Shown: positions 20,470 through 30,778 of the stretch, piece after piece
Numbering within the stretch: the first letter of the stretch is position 1
Layout: the number at the start of each line of letters is the position of its first letter
Assembly (NCBI RefSeq): GCF_000007725.1
Contig: NC_004545.1
Coordinates: 186,001 to 250,000, forward strand
DNA: 64,000 nucleotides
Reading direction: 5' to 3'
Source of the DNA: Buchnera aphidicola str. Bp (Baizongia pistaciae)
GTDB taxonomy: Bacteria; Pseudomonadota; Gammaproteobacteria; Enterobacterales; Enterobacteriaceae
Made by a program: the position numbers and the translations under genes
The notes under the pieces: generated by a model
Database searches by the model: none
What the model was told of the DNA's origin: nothing
The model's input: the letters and a program-made list of their open reading frames with translations, nothing else

Positions 20470-20488
20470 TATTTTTATTTCCTATGTG

Positions 20489-22939
20489 TCATAACAAGAT
20501 GCGTAATACATCTGAAAATATTCCAGAAGCAGTTACATTATTTCCAGCTCCGTAACCTCTCAGTACTAATGGAATTGGTTGATAGTATTTACTATAGAAT
20601 GCTAGTGCATTTTCTCCATTTTTGATATTGTATAGTGGATCGTTATGATCTACTTCGTCTATTTTAACTTGGCAATTTCCTTTTTGATTGATTATTCCAA
20701 CAAATCTGAGACGTTTTCCTAATTTTCGCGCTTTTTTAACTCGATTACAAAATATTTGGTCGAGTTCTTTCAGTTTAGTTATAAAATCAGTTGTATTAGA
20801 AATGTTGTTAAATTCTTTAGGTAATAGAGGTTCTATTTTAATATCTTTTAATTCTAACTTATATCCTACTTCTCTAGCCAATATTAACAATTTTCGAGCT
20901 ACGTCTATTCCAGATAAATCGTCTTTTGGATTTGGTTCAGTGAATCCTAGACTTTGTGCTTGTTTTGTTGCTTCAGATAAAGATATATTATCTTCTAATT
21001 TTCCAAAAATAAATGACAAAGATCCTGATAGAATTCCTTTAAAGTGTATTAATGTGTCTCCTGTACGTAGTAAGTTTTTTAAATTTTCTATTACAGGTAG
21101 TCCTGCCCCAACATTAGTTTCGTAGAAAAATTTCTTTTTTTCTTTTTGCGCAGCTAATCGTATGTCTTCATAATATTTCCAATTTGTAGTATTTGCTTTT
21201 TTATTAGGGGTAACAATGTGAAAACCACAATTAATAAAGGATATATACTGGTTAGCTATATTTTTGTCGGATGTACAATCGACAATTATTGGATTTATTA
21301 GATAGTAGTTTTGAATTGAGTTTAGAAGATGTTTAAAATTAAATGATTTTTTAGATAAATTTAAATCTCGTTTCCAATTTTTTGGGTTAATTCCGTCTAA
21401 ATTTAAAATAAAATTTTTAGAATTAGCAATGCCACAAATTTTTAGATCTATATTTTTAGATTTTAGCCAGTTTTTTTGTTCTATTATTTGTTTTAAAAAT
21501 GTTTGTCCTACTCGTCCTATTCCAATTAAGAATATTTCAGCAGTGCAATTTTTGTTAAATATTCCTTTATGTAGTGCTCTAACTCCTAATATACCGTCAT
21601 CATGTTTAACGACAATAGAAATAGAGTTTTTTGATGCTCCCTTAGAAATAGCAAGTGTATTGATATTAACATGTTTCAGAATTGAGAAAACTTTTTCAGT
21701 AATTTTAGTATTGTTTAATATGTCTGAACTGATAACAGAAATTAGAGTTAGTTTTTTTTCTACTTTAATTGGTTTTAATAACTTATGTTTTAATTCTAGG
21801 TATAGTGCTTTATGTAATACATGTAAAGCTGTATTGGTCATTGTTTTTAATATACAAAAGCTAATTGTATTTTGCGAAGATGTTTGAATAGTTAAAATTA
21901 TCCAAATTTTAGATAATGACATACAAGAAAATATTTTAGGGATAATTGTTTCTATATTTTTAGAGTATAAACATGAAATTGAAAACATGTGAACATTCTC
22001 AAGGTATGTAACACCTGTTATCAAGTTTTTATTTTTGACATGATTACAACTGATTTTAGTACCAATGGAAGATGGATTGTGAGTATTTTTTATTGTACAT
22101 GGAATTTTAAACTTTTGTATAGGATAAATAGTGTTAGGATGTAGAATTTTTGCTCCAAGATAAGATAATTCTATTGCTTCTCGATAAGACAATGATGTTA
22201 ATAGTTTAGCATCAGACACTAATTTAGGATCACATGTATATACTCCATTGACATCTGTCCAGATTTCGCACATAGTACTATTTAGACAAACAGATAGAAT
22301 AGTTGCCGAATAATCTGAACCATTTCGTCCTAATGTTACTAATTCTCCTTGTTTATTTCCAGCTGTAAAGCCTGGCATAAGAATAATGTGATGTTTTGGT
22401 ATTTTCATAGAAAGAATGCGGAATTTAGATATTTTTATATTAACAGTAGCATTGAGATAGGTATCTTCTTTAGTTAACAGTTTTTTTACGGGATCGATTA
22501 TTGTAGTATTATAACCTCTCGATATTAAAATTGAGTTCATGATAGAAATAGACAAATATTCTCCTGAACTAATTATTTTTGCTCGAATTTTGTCAGGGCA
22601 TTGTCGTAATAAATTTATTCCTTGAAGCAGGTTTTTTAATTCTAGTAGTTTGTTTTCAATATTATTTTTAATTTTTTCGTATAATAGTTTTTGTTCTACT
22701 TGATAAATATCATTAATTAATTTTAAAAAATTTTTTTCTATTTTTTGAACAATTGGTATTATATTTTTATTATTTATGGTTTGATTAATAGCTATTTCCA
22801 ATAAATTAGTGGTGTTACCAGGCGCTGATAATACAATAGCAATTTGTTCGTTATTTAAATTATTTTCAATAATAGTTGCTACATGAAAAAATAGTTCTGA
22901 ATTTGAAAGCGAAGTACCGCCAAATTTTAGTATTTTCAT
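20489..22939 (-). CDS. thrA: Bifunctional aspartokinase I / homoserine dehydrogenase I
   Basis: Catalyses the first and third steps from aspartate to threonine; 816 residues (E. coli 820). The ATG at 22939 was chosen because [10 protein letters not shown] aligns with the E. coli start MRVLKFGGTS. An in-frame GTG at 23005 would extend the protein through the attenuator hairpin and is rejected. Aspartokinase domain: KFGGTS (5-10), [11 protein letters not shown] near 203, [12 protein letters not shown]. The tandem ACT region (about 310-455) keeps [11 protein letters not shown] and [11 protein letters not shown], so the threonine-sensing fold appears present. Homoserine dehydrogenase domain: NAD loop GIGRVG (473-478), [10 protein letters not shown], and [16 protein letters not shown]. 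Head of thrABC. Confidence 0.97.
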
Positions 22940-22966
22940 ATCTATTATAATTCCTGAATTTATATC

Positions 22967-23000
22967 AAAAAAGCTCACACTAATTAAAGTGCGAGCTTTT
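22967..23000 (-). terminator. Intrinsic terminator of the thr leader (attenuator)
   Basis: On the minus strand AAAAGCTCGCACT (23000-22988), loop TTAATT, AGTGTGAGCTTTT (22981-22969). This is a 13-bp stem with one G-U pair, ending in six U residues (22972-22967). It stands 27 bases before the thrA ATG, exactly where E. coli has its thr attenuator. It has the same design and a closely similar sequence (E. coli 5' arm AAAAGCCCGCAC, 3' arm GTGCGGGCTTTT). It is one of the few G/C-containing hairpins in the window's spacers. Confidence 0.85.
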
Positions 23001-23027
23001 GACACCTTGTTTAATTTAGCTCGGACT
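22972..23027 (-). promoter_or_regulatory. thr operon leader: alternative antiterminator and terminator pairing
   Basis: Three segments on the minus strand can pair in alternative ways. Segment A is AGTCCGAGCT (23027-23018), B is AGCTCGCACT (22997-22988) and C is AGTGTGAGCT (22981-22972). A with B forms 9 of 10 pairs (antiterminator). B with C forms all 10, one of them G-U (terminator). The corresponding E. coli segments are GGTGCGGGCT, AGCCCGCACC and AGTGCGGGCT. The central change G to A in A and C is matched by C to T in B, so pairing is conserved while sequence changed. This is the core of a transcription attenuator controlling thrABC. Confidence 0.75.
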
Positions 23028-23084
23028 ATTCTTGATAGTATTTTAATATATGATTATGAGCTTATAGATACTAAGTTTTTTTAT
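23016..23084 (-). pseudogene. thrL: Probable decayed thr leader peptide gene
   Basis: The frame whose stop TAA overlaps antiterminator segment A, as the thrL stop TGA does in E. coli, reads IKKLS at its beginning and TIKNSPS at its end. E. coli ThrL begins MKRIS and ends TTGNGAG in almost the same number of codons (21 against 22). The start codon is ATA (23084-23082) instead of ATG, and there is an internal TAA at 23045-23043. Only one threonine codon remains where E. coli has eight. So the ribosome-stalling peptide would not be made. The segment is short and A/T-rich, so homology is an inference supported mainly by position and by the stop codon alignment. Confidence 0.5.
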
Positions 23085-23599
23085 GTTTCAAACATTAGTT
23101 ATTTTTGTATAAGTTAATATTTTTAATTGTTTACATCGTTAATATTATGCTGATAATTAGTTATTAATTTGAATATAATTGTGTTGTTTAAAATATATTA
23201 TCATATCTTTATAAAAAATATTTTTATTTAATTAAAAATTCAAGAATATTATTGAGTATTAAAACTACTATTATACATTAGTAATATTATACATGTTTTT
23301 ATAATTGAAATTTATGTATATGTAGCAATTTTTTTAAATAAAAAACAATAAAAAAATGATATTAAAGTAATTTAATTATAAAAATTTTGTTAGGAATGAT
23401 TCAAATAATTTAAATTGGTAATAATTGAAGTAAAAATAAATATATTAAATGATGTTTAATGCATTTTTGTTTGAAGTGTTGTAAGAGTTTTTTATTTATG
23501 TTTTTTAAAACTATTTTGTATAAGTTTTTTTATAGCTTATGTAAGTTAGAGTTATTATAAATAATTATGGTATAAACAAAATTTAGTTTTTTAACTAAC
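23085..23599. other. Upstream region of the thr operon, no gene seen
   Basis: About 515 bases of A/T-rich sequence between the dksA terminator and the thr leader. It must contain the thrABC promoter on the minus strand, but I could not choose between several weak A/T-rich -10-like hexamers. No open frame or RNA gene recognised. Confidence 0.5.
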
Positions 23600-23634
23600 A
23601 AAAAAGTGAAACGGGGAATAGTTTCCCGTTCACT
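23600..23634 (-). terminator. Intrinsic terminator of dksA
   Basis: On the minus strand AGTGAACGGG (23634-23625) pairs with CCCGTTTCACT (from 23615), leaving a single bulged T. The loop is AAACTATTC, followed by a run of six T (23605-23600). It lies 23 bases past the dksA stop codon. Confidence 0.75.
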
Positions 23635-23656
23635 AAATTAAACAATATTGTTACCT

Positions 23657-24112
23657 CTATCCTAATATTTGTTTTTCGCGAATTTCAGATAATGTTTTAC
23701 AGTCTATGCAAAGATTAGCAGTTGGTCTTGCTTCTAATCGTTTAATACCAATTTCGATTCCACAAGATTCGCAATATCCAAAATCTTTGTTTTCAACTTT
23801 TTTTAGAGTTTTTTCAATTTTTTCTATTAACTTTCGTTCTCGGTCACGATGACGTAACTCAAAACTAAATTCTTCTTCTTGTACCGCTCGATCAATAGGA
23901 TCGGGATAATTTGTCGCTTTATCTTGTATATTTAATCTTGTTTGAGAAATATCGTTTCTCAATTGATTTTTCCAAGCAATTAGTATTTTTTTAAAATGAT
24001 CAATTTGTTTTGTATTCATGTATTTCTCATTTTTCTTGTTTTTATAAGGTTGAACGCCTGCCATAAATAGTATACTTAATGATGATTGTTTTTTATTTTT
24101 TTCTTTTTGCAT
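23657..24112 (-). CDS. dksA: RNA polymerase-binding transcription factor DksA
   Basis: Binds the RNA polymerase secondary channel and, with ppGpp, adjusts rRNA and amino-acid promoters; 151 residues, identical in length to E. coli. A coiled coil (about 35-110) carries the tip motif DPIDRA (DxxDxA). The zinc finger is Cys114, Cys117, Cys135, Cys138 ([11 protein letters not shown] and LCIDCKTL). The N-terminal [14 protein letters not shown] is close to E. coli. It is followed by its own terminator. Notable because few transcription regulators survive in such genomes. Confidence 0.98.
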
Positions 24113-24480
24113 GATGTTTATATCTCTTTTTGATTTAATTATATTAAATTTTTGGTTCTTTTCTTATTTATAAGTATGTTGTAATAATTTATATATTTTA
24201 TAATATTAAAATAAAGGGTTATTTTTTTTTTAAATTATTAATTGTTAGATTTAAGTTACAAATGATTTTTATGTACTTTCTATTTTTTTAAATTTTTGGT
24301 AACATCACTTATGTATGTGTATTGATAATTTAAAGATAATAAAAATTTTAAAAATGTGTACTAATTAATAAGTAGTTGGTGTTTGTTTAATTTTAATATT
24401 AGTTTTTAATAAAAATTTTTGTTTATTTTATCATAAATATTAAAATTAATTAGAGTTCTTACTTGAGTTTAAAATAAAAT
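24113..24480. other. 368-bp spacer between divergent dksA and truA
   Basis: A/T-rich with long T runs. I see no open frame, RNA gene or hairpin worth naming. It must hold the promoters for dksA and truA. Confidence 0.5.
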
Positions 24481-25275
24481 ATGTATAAAGAATGTTTTAA
24501 AATTGCCTTAGGAATCGAATATAATGGAAGTAATTATCATGGATGGCAATATCAGAAATTTGCTTCTAGTGTTCAGGAGAAAGTTGAGTTAGCGTTATCT
24601 ATTATTGCTAATCATCCTGTCAGAGTTACGTGTGCAGGAAGAACAGATGCTGGAGTTCATAGCACTGGACAAGTAGTACATTTTTGTACTAGTTCGATAA
24701 GAAATGATCAGGCTTGGATTTTGGGTACAAACCGTTATTTACCTAAAGATATTTCTGTGATATGGAAACGTGATGTTCCTATGCATTTTCACGCTCGTTA
24801 TAGTGCTTTGTCGCGTCGATATCGTTATATCTTATATAATAATAGTTGTCGATCATCAATTTTTTATCAGGGTTTAAAGTTTTATCATAGAATATTAAAT
24901 GTTGAGAAAATGAATCAAGCTGCTCAGTATTTGTTAGGAGAACATGATTTTACTACATTTAGATCCAGTCATTGTCAGTCCAAGACACCTTTTCGAAAAA
25001 TTTTATATGTTAATGTATTTTGTATAAATTGTTTAATAATAATAGATATTGTTGCTAATTCGTTTTTATATCATATGGTTCGAAATATTGTTGGTTGTCT
25101 TATTGAAATAGGTATTTCTAAAAAAAAAGTTACTTGGATAAGAGATATTTTAAAATTCAAGAATAGAACATCATCTACTAAAATAGTAGAATCTAATGGA
25201 TTGTATTTAGTTCAAGTGCAGTATTCTTCTTTATTTAAATTACCAATATGTCCTGTGGGTCCATTTTTCGTATGA
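24481..25275 (+). CDS. truA: tRNA pseudouridine synthase A
   Basis: Forms pseudouridine at positions 38-40 of tRNA anticodon arms; 264 residues (E. coli 270). The catalytic aspartate is Asp56 in CAGRTDAGVHSTGQVVHF. Other family segments are GIEYNGSNYHGWQ, ARYSALSRRYRYILYN and FLYHMVRNIVGCLIEIG. There is no strong ribosome site before the ATG, but the N-terminus fits the family. Confidence 0.97.
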   Translation: MYKECFKIALGIEYNGSNYHGWQYQKFASSVQEKVELALSIIANHPVRVTCAGRTDAGVHSTGQVVHFCTSSIRNDQAWILGTNRYLPKDISVIWKRDVPMHFHARYSALSRRYRYILYNNSCRSSIFYQGLKFYHRILNVEKMNQAAQYLLGEHDFTTFRSSHCQSKTPFRKILYVNVFCINCLIIIDIVANSFLYHMVRNIVGCLIEIGISKKKVTWIRDILKFKNRTSSTKIVESNGLYLVQVQYSSLFKLPICPVGPFFV

Positions 25276-25523
25276 AATGTTTCTGTGGTTAAGTTTATTT
25301 TAAATTAATTTTGTTTTTAACTTTATTCACTTAATTTGTGATATATAATATTATTGATATAAATATTTTGATAGAGCTTTAAATTATACGGAATTATAGA
25401 TAGAATATTATAAAAACATTTTTAAATAATTATATTATATTCATACTTCAAATATTTTTCTATTTTATATTATGTGCATTTAAAAATAATAAATTAACAT
25501 ATTTTAAGATATAAGGTATAAAT

Positions 25524-27749
25524 GTGTATCCAGTGAATTTAAAATTGAGTATAAAATTTTTGTTTTATTTCTTTTTATACTTTTTGTTAATAATTATTAT
25601 ATATGGAGTATATTTATATTTTAAAATTAATCAAGTGATTCATGGAAAAATATGGAAGTTTCCAATATCAATTTACAGTAGAATTGTTACTTTAGAGCCA
25701 GGTAATAATTATAGCAAAAAAGACATTATTGCTATATTAAAAAGTAATCGATATAAACAAGTTAATTTTTTAACTATGCCTGGAGAATTTTTAGTAAAAA
25801 GAAATTCTTTGATCTTAATTAGGCGTTCTTTTAATTTTCCAGAAGGTTTTGAAGATAAAATAAGCATAAAATTATTGTTTGATAAAAACAAATTAGTTAG
25901 AATTGTACATTTATCTAATAATCGCAATTTTAGCATATTACGTTTAGATCCTCAATTGATAGCTATGATTTATTCGCCAAAAGGCGAAAAACGTTTGTTT
26001 GTATCTCAAAAAAATTATCCAAAGGCATTGATTCAAACATTATTAACTATTGAAGATAAATGTTTTTATAATCATTATGGAATAAATTTTTATTCTATGT
26101 TTAGAGCCTTTTTCGTTAATTTGATATCTGGTCACAGTATTCAAGGAGGTAGTACATTAACTCAACAATTGGTTAAAAATTTATTTTTAACTAATATACG
26201 TTCTTTATGGAGAAAAATTAATGAAATATATATGGCATTGATTTTAGATTTTCAGTATAGTAAAGAAAAAATATTAGAATTATATTTAAATGAGGTTTAT
26301 TTAGGTCAAGATAAAAATGAACAGATTAGAGGATTTGCTTTAGCAAGTTTATATTATTTTGGACGACCAATTAATGAATTACGATTAGATGAATGTGCTT
26401 TATTAGTAGGTATGGTAAAAGGTGCTTCATTATATAATCCATGGAATAATCCAGTTTTAACGTTAAATAGAAGAAATTTAGTACTATATGTATTATTTAA
26501 ACATAAAGTTATTAATAGAACATTATATGAAAAACTTAAATCAAAACCATTAAATATTCAATCTAGGGGTAATATTATTTGGTTTAGATCAGCATTTGTA
26601 CAAATTGTAGAAAAAGAATTTCAAAAAAAAGTTGGTTATTATTTTCAAAATTTTTCTGGTATTAAGATTTTTACTACATTAGATTTGATATCTCAAATAG
26701 CAGCAGAAAATGCAATTCGACATGGTATTCAACAGTTAAAAAAAAAATATAAATTGCAAGATTTAGAAGCTTCTATGGTTATTATTGATAGATTTAGCGG
26801 AGAAATTAGAGGGGTATTAGGAAGTTCAAATCCTAACTTATTAGGATATAATCGCGCTATACAAGCTAAAAGATCAATTGGATCATTATCTAAACCTATT
26901 ACATATTTAGCTGCACTATCTCAACCGGAGTATTTTCGTTTAAATACTTGGATCCCAGATACGCCTATAAAAATAAAAATGCAAAACGGAAAATTGTGGA
27001 AACCTCAAAATAATAATTTTGAGTTTGTTGGTAAGGTCATGCTAATAGATGCGTTAAAAAATTCTATGAACGTTCCTATTGTACATCTTAGTATGAAATT
27101 GGGACTAAAAAAAATAGTTCAAACTTGGATTCAGTTAGGATTATCTAGTAATCACATTTTTAAATATCCTTCTATTGCTTTAGGTTCAATTAATTTAACT
27201 TCTATGGAAGTAGCTAAGATTTTTCAAGTAATCTCTAGTGGCGGAAATAAAGCTAATATTATTTCAATTAGATCAGTATTGTCAGAAAATAATAAATTAA
27301 TTTATCATAGTTTTCCTCAATCTAAACAGGTAATATCAGCGCAAGCTTCATATTTAACGTTGTATGCTATGCAGTCGGTAGTGAGCAGTGGTACGGCTAA
27401 ACATTTAGGTAAATTCTTTAAGAATATGCATTTAGCTGGAAAAACTGGGACAACAAATAATTTAGTAGATAGTTGGTTTGTAGGAATTGATGGCAGGCAG
27501 GTAGTAATAGTTTGGATTGGACGTGATAATAATAAAACTACGAAATGTTATGGTTCTACTGGTGCTATGAAAATTTATCATAACTATTTAAAATTGAACA
27601 ATCCTAAGCCCTTATTGTTAATTCCACCTCGAGATGTTTATTTTTTAAATATAAATAAAAGTGGGGATTTTATGTGTTTCCGTTCTTATTCTAAATATTT
27701 TCGTGCGATACCAGTCTGGATTAGAAATCATAATATTTTTTGTACTTAA
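25524..27749 (+). CDS. mrcB: Penicillin-binding protein 1B (bifunctional transglycosylase/transpeptidase)
   Basis: Inner-membrane enzyme that polymerises and crosslinks peptidoglycan; 741 residues against 844 in E. coli, shorter at both ends. The cytoplasmic N-terminus is only about 10 residues, then a transmembrane helix (11-33). A UB2H-like region follows, then the GT51 domain with catalytic Glu177 (TIEDKCFYNHYG) and HSIQGGSTLTQQLVKN. The transpeptidase domain has SLSK (Ser454, Lys457), SMN and GKTGTT. The start is GTG at 25524 with AAGG 7 bases upstream. The ATG two bases earlier is out of frame. It complements the mur/fts cluster further along. Confidence 0.95.
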   Translation: MYPVNLKLSIKFLFYFFLYFLLIIIIYGVYLYFKINQVIHGKIWKFPISIYSRIVTLEPGNNYSKKDIIAILKSNRYKQVNFLTMPGEFLVKRNSLILIRRSFNFPEGFEDKISIKLLFDKNKLVRIVHLSNNRNFSILRLDPQLIAMIYSPKGEKRLFVSQKNYPKALIQTLLTIEDKCFYNHYGINFYSMFRAFFVNLISGHSIQGGSTLTQQLVKNLFLTNIRSLWRKINEIYMALILDFQYSKEKILELYLNEVYLGQDKNEQIRGFALASLYYFGRPINELRLDECALLVGMVKGASLYNPWNNPVLTLNRRNLVLYVLFKHKVINRTLYEKLKSKPLNIQSRGNIIWFRSAFVQIVEKEFQKKVGYYFQNFSGIKIFTTLDLISQIAAENAIRHGIQQLKKKYKLQDLEASMVIIDRFSGEIRGVLGSSNPNLLGYNRAIQAKRSIGSLSKPITYLAALSQPEYFRLNTWIPDTPIKIKMQNGKLWKPQNNNFEFVGKVMLIDALKNSMNVPIVHLSMKLGLKKIVQTWIQLGLSSNHIFKYPSIALGSINLTSMEVAKIFQVISSGGNKANIISIRSVLSENNKLIYHSFPQSKQVISAQASYLTLYAMQSVVSSGTAKHLGKFFKNMHLAGKTGTTNNLVDSWFVGIDGRQVVIVWIGRDNNKTTKCYGSTGAMKIYHNYLKLNNPKPLLLIPPRDVYFLNINKSGDFMCFRSYSKYFRAIPVWIRNHNIFCT

Positions 27750-28225
27750 TTTTATGTGATTAGTATTGATTAGAATTTTAGTAAATAAAACAAAATAATA
27801 TTTTTAAATTTCTAATTAAAAGAAATAAACATTTGAAAATGTGCTTGTAATTGTATTTATAAAATTTATTAGCTTTCTATTTAAAAGTGTTTATTTATTG
27901 AATAATATCTAGTTTTTATTTTTAATTATACTTTATAGATTGTATTTAAAATATTATTTTAATGGTATTAGTATTGTGAAATAGCTATTATTTAACGTTT
28001 TTTTTTAAAACGTATTTAACGATATTTAATTTTGTTAGTTTAAAAATTTTTTAATTTATTATTTAATTAATAATATAAAATTTAATTAAGAGTTAAAAAC
28101 TTAAAATTATATATGAATGCTTATGTAGCATAATTTTATTATGTAAAAGTGTTTTTATAGATAAACTATATTTAATTGTGTAAGAATACAATTTAAAATA
28201 TATTTTTAGATATGAGTGTTTTAAT
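27750..28225. other. 476-bp spacer between mrcB and secA
   Basis: A/T-rich. The only structure seen is a short A/T inverted repeat ACGTTTT/AAAACGT at 27995-28013 around five T. secM, the regulatory gene upstream of secA in E. coli, is absent. No gene or RNA recognised. Confidence 0.5.
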
Positions 28226-30778
28226 ATGATACAGAAATTTTTAAAAAAATTATTTAGCGATCGCAATGATAGAATATTACAAAATATTCAAACGGTTATA
28301 TCTAAAATTAATAGTATGGAAAAATTTTTCGAAAAACTATCAGATTTAGAATTAAAGAGAAATACCACTCGATTTTGTTACCGTTTAAATAATGGAGAAA
28401 CATTAGATCAATTGCTACCCGAATCTTTTGCTACTGTGAGAGAAGCAAGTAAACGTGTTTTTGGAATGCGCCATTTTGATGTCCAATTAATTGGAGGAAT
28501 AATTTTGCATCAAAGATGTATTGCAGAAATGCGTACTGGTGAAGGGAAAACGTTAACAGCAACTTTACCTGCATATTTAAATGCTTTGCAACGTAAGGGT
28601 GTTCATATTGTAACTATGAATGATTATTTGGCTAAACGAGATGCCGAAAAAAACAGATTATTATTTAATTTTTTAGGTCTAACTGTAGGAATTAATATTT
28701 CTGGATTATCTTCTAAATTAAAGAAGCAAGCATATAATGCAGATATAACTTATGGAACTAATAATGAGTATGGTTTTGATTATCTTCGAGATAACATGGT
28801 TTTTTGTCGAGAAGATAAAGTACAAAGGGAATTAAATTATGCGTTGTTAGATGAAGTAGATTCTATTTTGATTGATGAGTCTCGAACACCTTTGGTGATT
28901 TCAGGGTCCATTGAAGATGTTTCTGATGTATATATAAAAATTAATGAAATTATTCAGGTTTTGTTCTCTCAAAAACAAGAAGATTCAGATGTCTTTGTTG
29001 GTAATGGTCATTTTTATATTGATGAAAAACAACGTCAAGTATTTTTGACAGAACGAGGGTTAGTTAGAACAGAAGAATGGTTAGTCAGTCAAAATTTAAT
29101 AGATAAAAAAGAATCATTATATTCGTCAAAAAATATAGTTTTAATGCATAATGTTGTTGCTGCTTTACGTGCACATTATTTATTTTTTAAAAATGTTGAT
29201 TATATAGTTAAAAATAAAAAAGTAATTATTGTTGATGAACATACAGGTAGAACTATGGAAGGACGAAGATGGTCTGATGGTTTGCATCAGGCCATAGAAG
29301 CAAAAGAAGGTTTAAAAATACGAAGTGAAAACCAAACATTGGCGTCAATTACTTTTCAGAATTATTTTCGTTTATATAAAAAATTGTCAGGTATGACTGG
29401 TACAGCTATAACTGAAGCATTTGAATTTCGTGCTATTTATAATTTAGATACAGTTGTAATTCCTACAAACACTCCTATGATACGAGATGATAAGCCTGAT
29501 TTAGTATATATGACTGAATTGGAAAAATTTGATGCCATTATAGAAGACATAAAGCAATGTGTTAGCCGTAATCAACCTGTATTAGTAGGTACTATATCTA
29601 TTCAAAAGTCTGAATTAATTTCTCAAAAATTGTTAAAACTAAATATTAAACATAATGTTCTTAATGCTAAGTTTCACGCTCAAGAGGCTAAGATAATCGC
29701 ACAAGCAGGGAAGTTAAGAGCAGTAACAATTGCAACTAATATGGCAGGTAGGGGTACTGATATAGTATTAGGAGGAAATTTAGAATTTTTATTAGCACAT
29801 AATAATGAAAAACATACTGATGAAAAAATGGAAGATGTAATTAAAAAATGGAATATAGAGCATAATTTAGTATTGAAATCTGGTGGTTTGCATATAATAG
29901 GTACTGAGAGACATGAATCTCGAAGAATTGATAACCAATTGAGGGGTCGTTCGGGTCGTCAAGGGGATTGTGGTTCTTCTCGTTTTTATTTATCTATGGA
30001 AGATTCGTTATTAAGAATTTTTTCGTCTGAACGTATGATTAGCATTATGAGAGTAATAGGAGTTAAAAAGAATGAAGCAATTTCTCATCCTTTTGTTACT
30101 AAAGCGATTCTCAATGCTCAGCAAAAAGTGGAATATCGTAATTTTGAATTTCGAAAACAATTATTGGAATATGATAATGTTTCTAATGAACAGAGAAGAG
30201 TATTTTATTATCAGCGAAATCAAATAATAAATTCAAAAGATAGCAATATAGGTGACATTATCAAGAATATTTTTTGTGATGTATTTTTAAAAATTGTAAA
30301 TAAATTTATAAAACAAAAGTTATTAAAACAATCTCAAAAAATTTTAGAATTAGAATCTTGTTTAAGAGATAATTTTAATATAGTATGTTCGATTAGCAAA
30401 AAAATTAGAGATAACATTGTTGTGTATAAATCAGATTTATCTAAAATTGTTTTAAAAAAAGTATATCAAAGTTATCAGTGTAAAATTAATAAATATATTT
30501 TAAAGGATGTTAGAAAATATGAAAGATTAGTGATTTTGGATACTTTAGATTATTTTTGGAGAGAACATTTAGCTTCTATGGAATATTTACGTCAAGGTAT
30601 TCATTTAAGAGGTTATGGACAAAAAGATCCTAAGCAAGAATTTAAAAGAGAATCTTTTTTTATGTTTTTAAATATGTTATCCTCGTCAAGGTATGAAATA
30701 GTTTCTATTTTGTTAAAAAAAAGTATTTCAAATAATGATTTTTTAAAGATATATAATCATGCTAAGTTAGTTTTTTAA
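28226..30778 (+). CDS. secA: Preprotein translocase ATPase SecA, lacking the C-terminal zinc tail
   Basis: Motor ATPase that pushes preproteins through SecYEG; 850 residues (E. coli 901). Walker A is RTGEGKT at 103-109 and the DEAD-type motif is [12 protein letters not shown]. Preprotein-crosslinking, helical scaffold and C-terminal motor motifs are intact ([42 protein letters not shown]). The protein ends about 20 residues after the helical wing ([11 protein letters not shown]...). It lacks the flexible linker and the CxCxSxxxxxxxC(H/C) zinc-binding tail that docks SecB and lipids in E. coli. Translocation itself does not need the tail. Confidence 0.98.

Noticed and set aside
22940-23005. 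22-codon N-terminal extension of thrA from a GTG at 23005
   Set aside because: It runs through the intrinsic terminator hairpin, and the ATG at 22939 aligns with the E. coli start MRVLKFGGTS.
27995-28013. Inverted repeat ACGTTTT/AAAACGT between mrcB and secA
   Set aside because: Only 7 bp, almost all A/T and within homopolymers; expected by chance.
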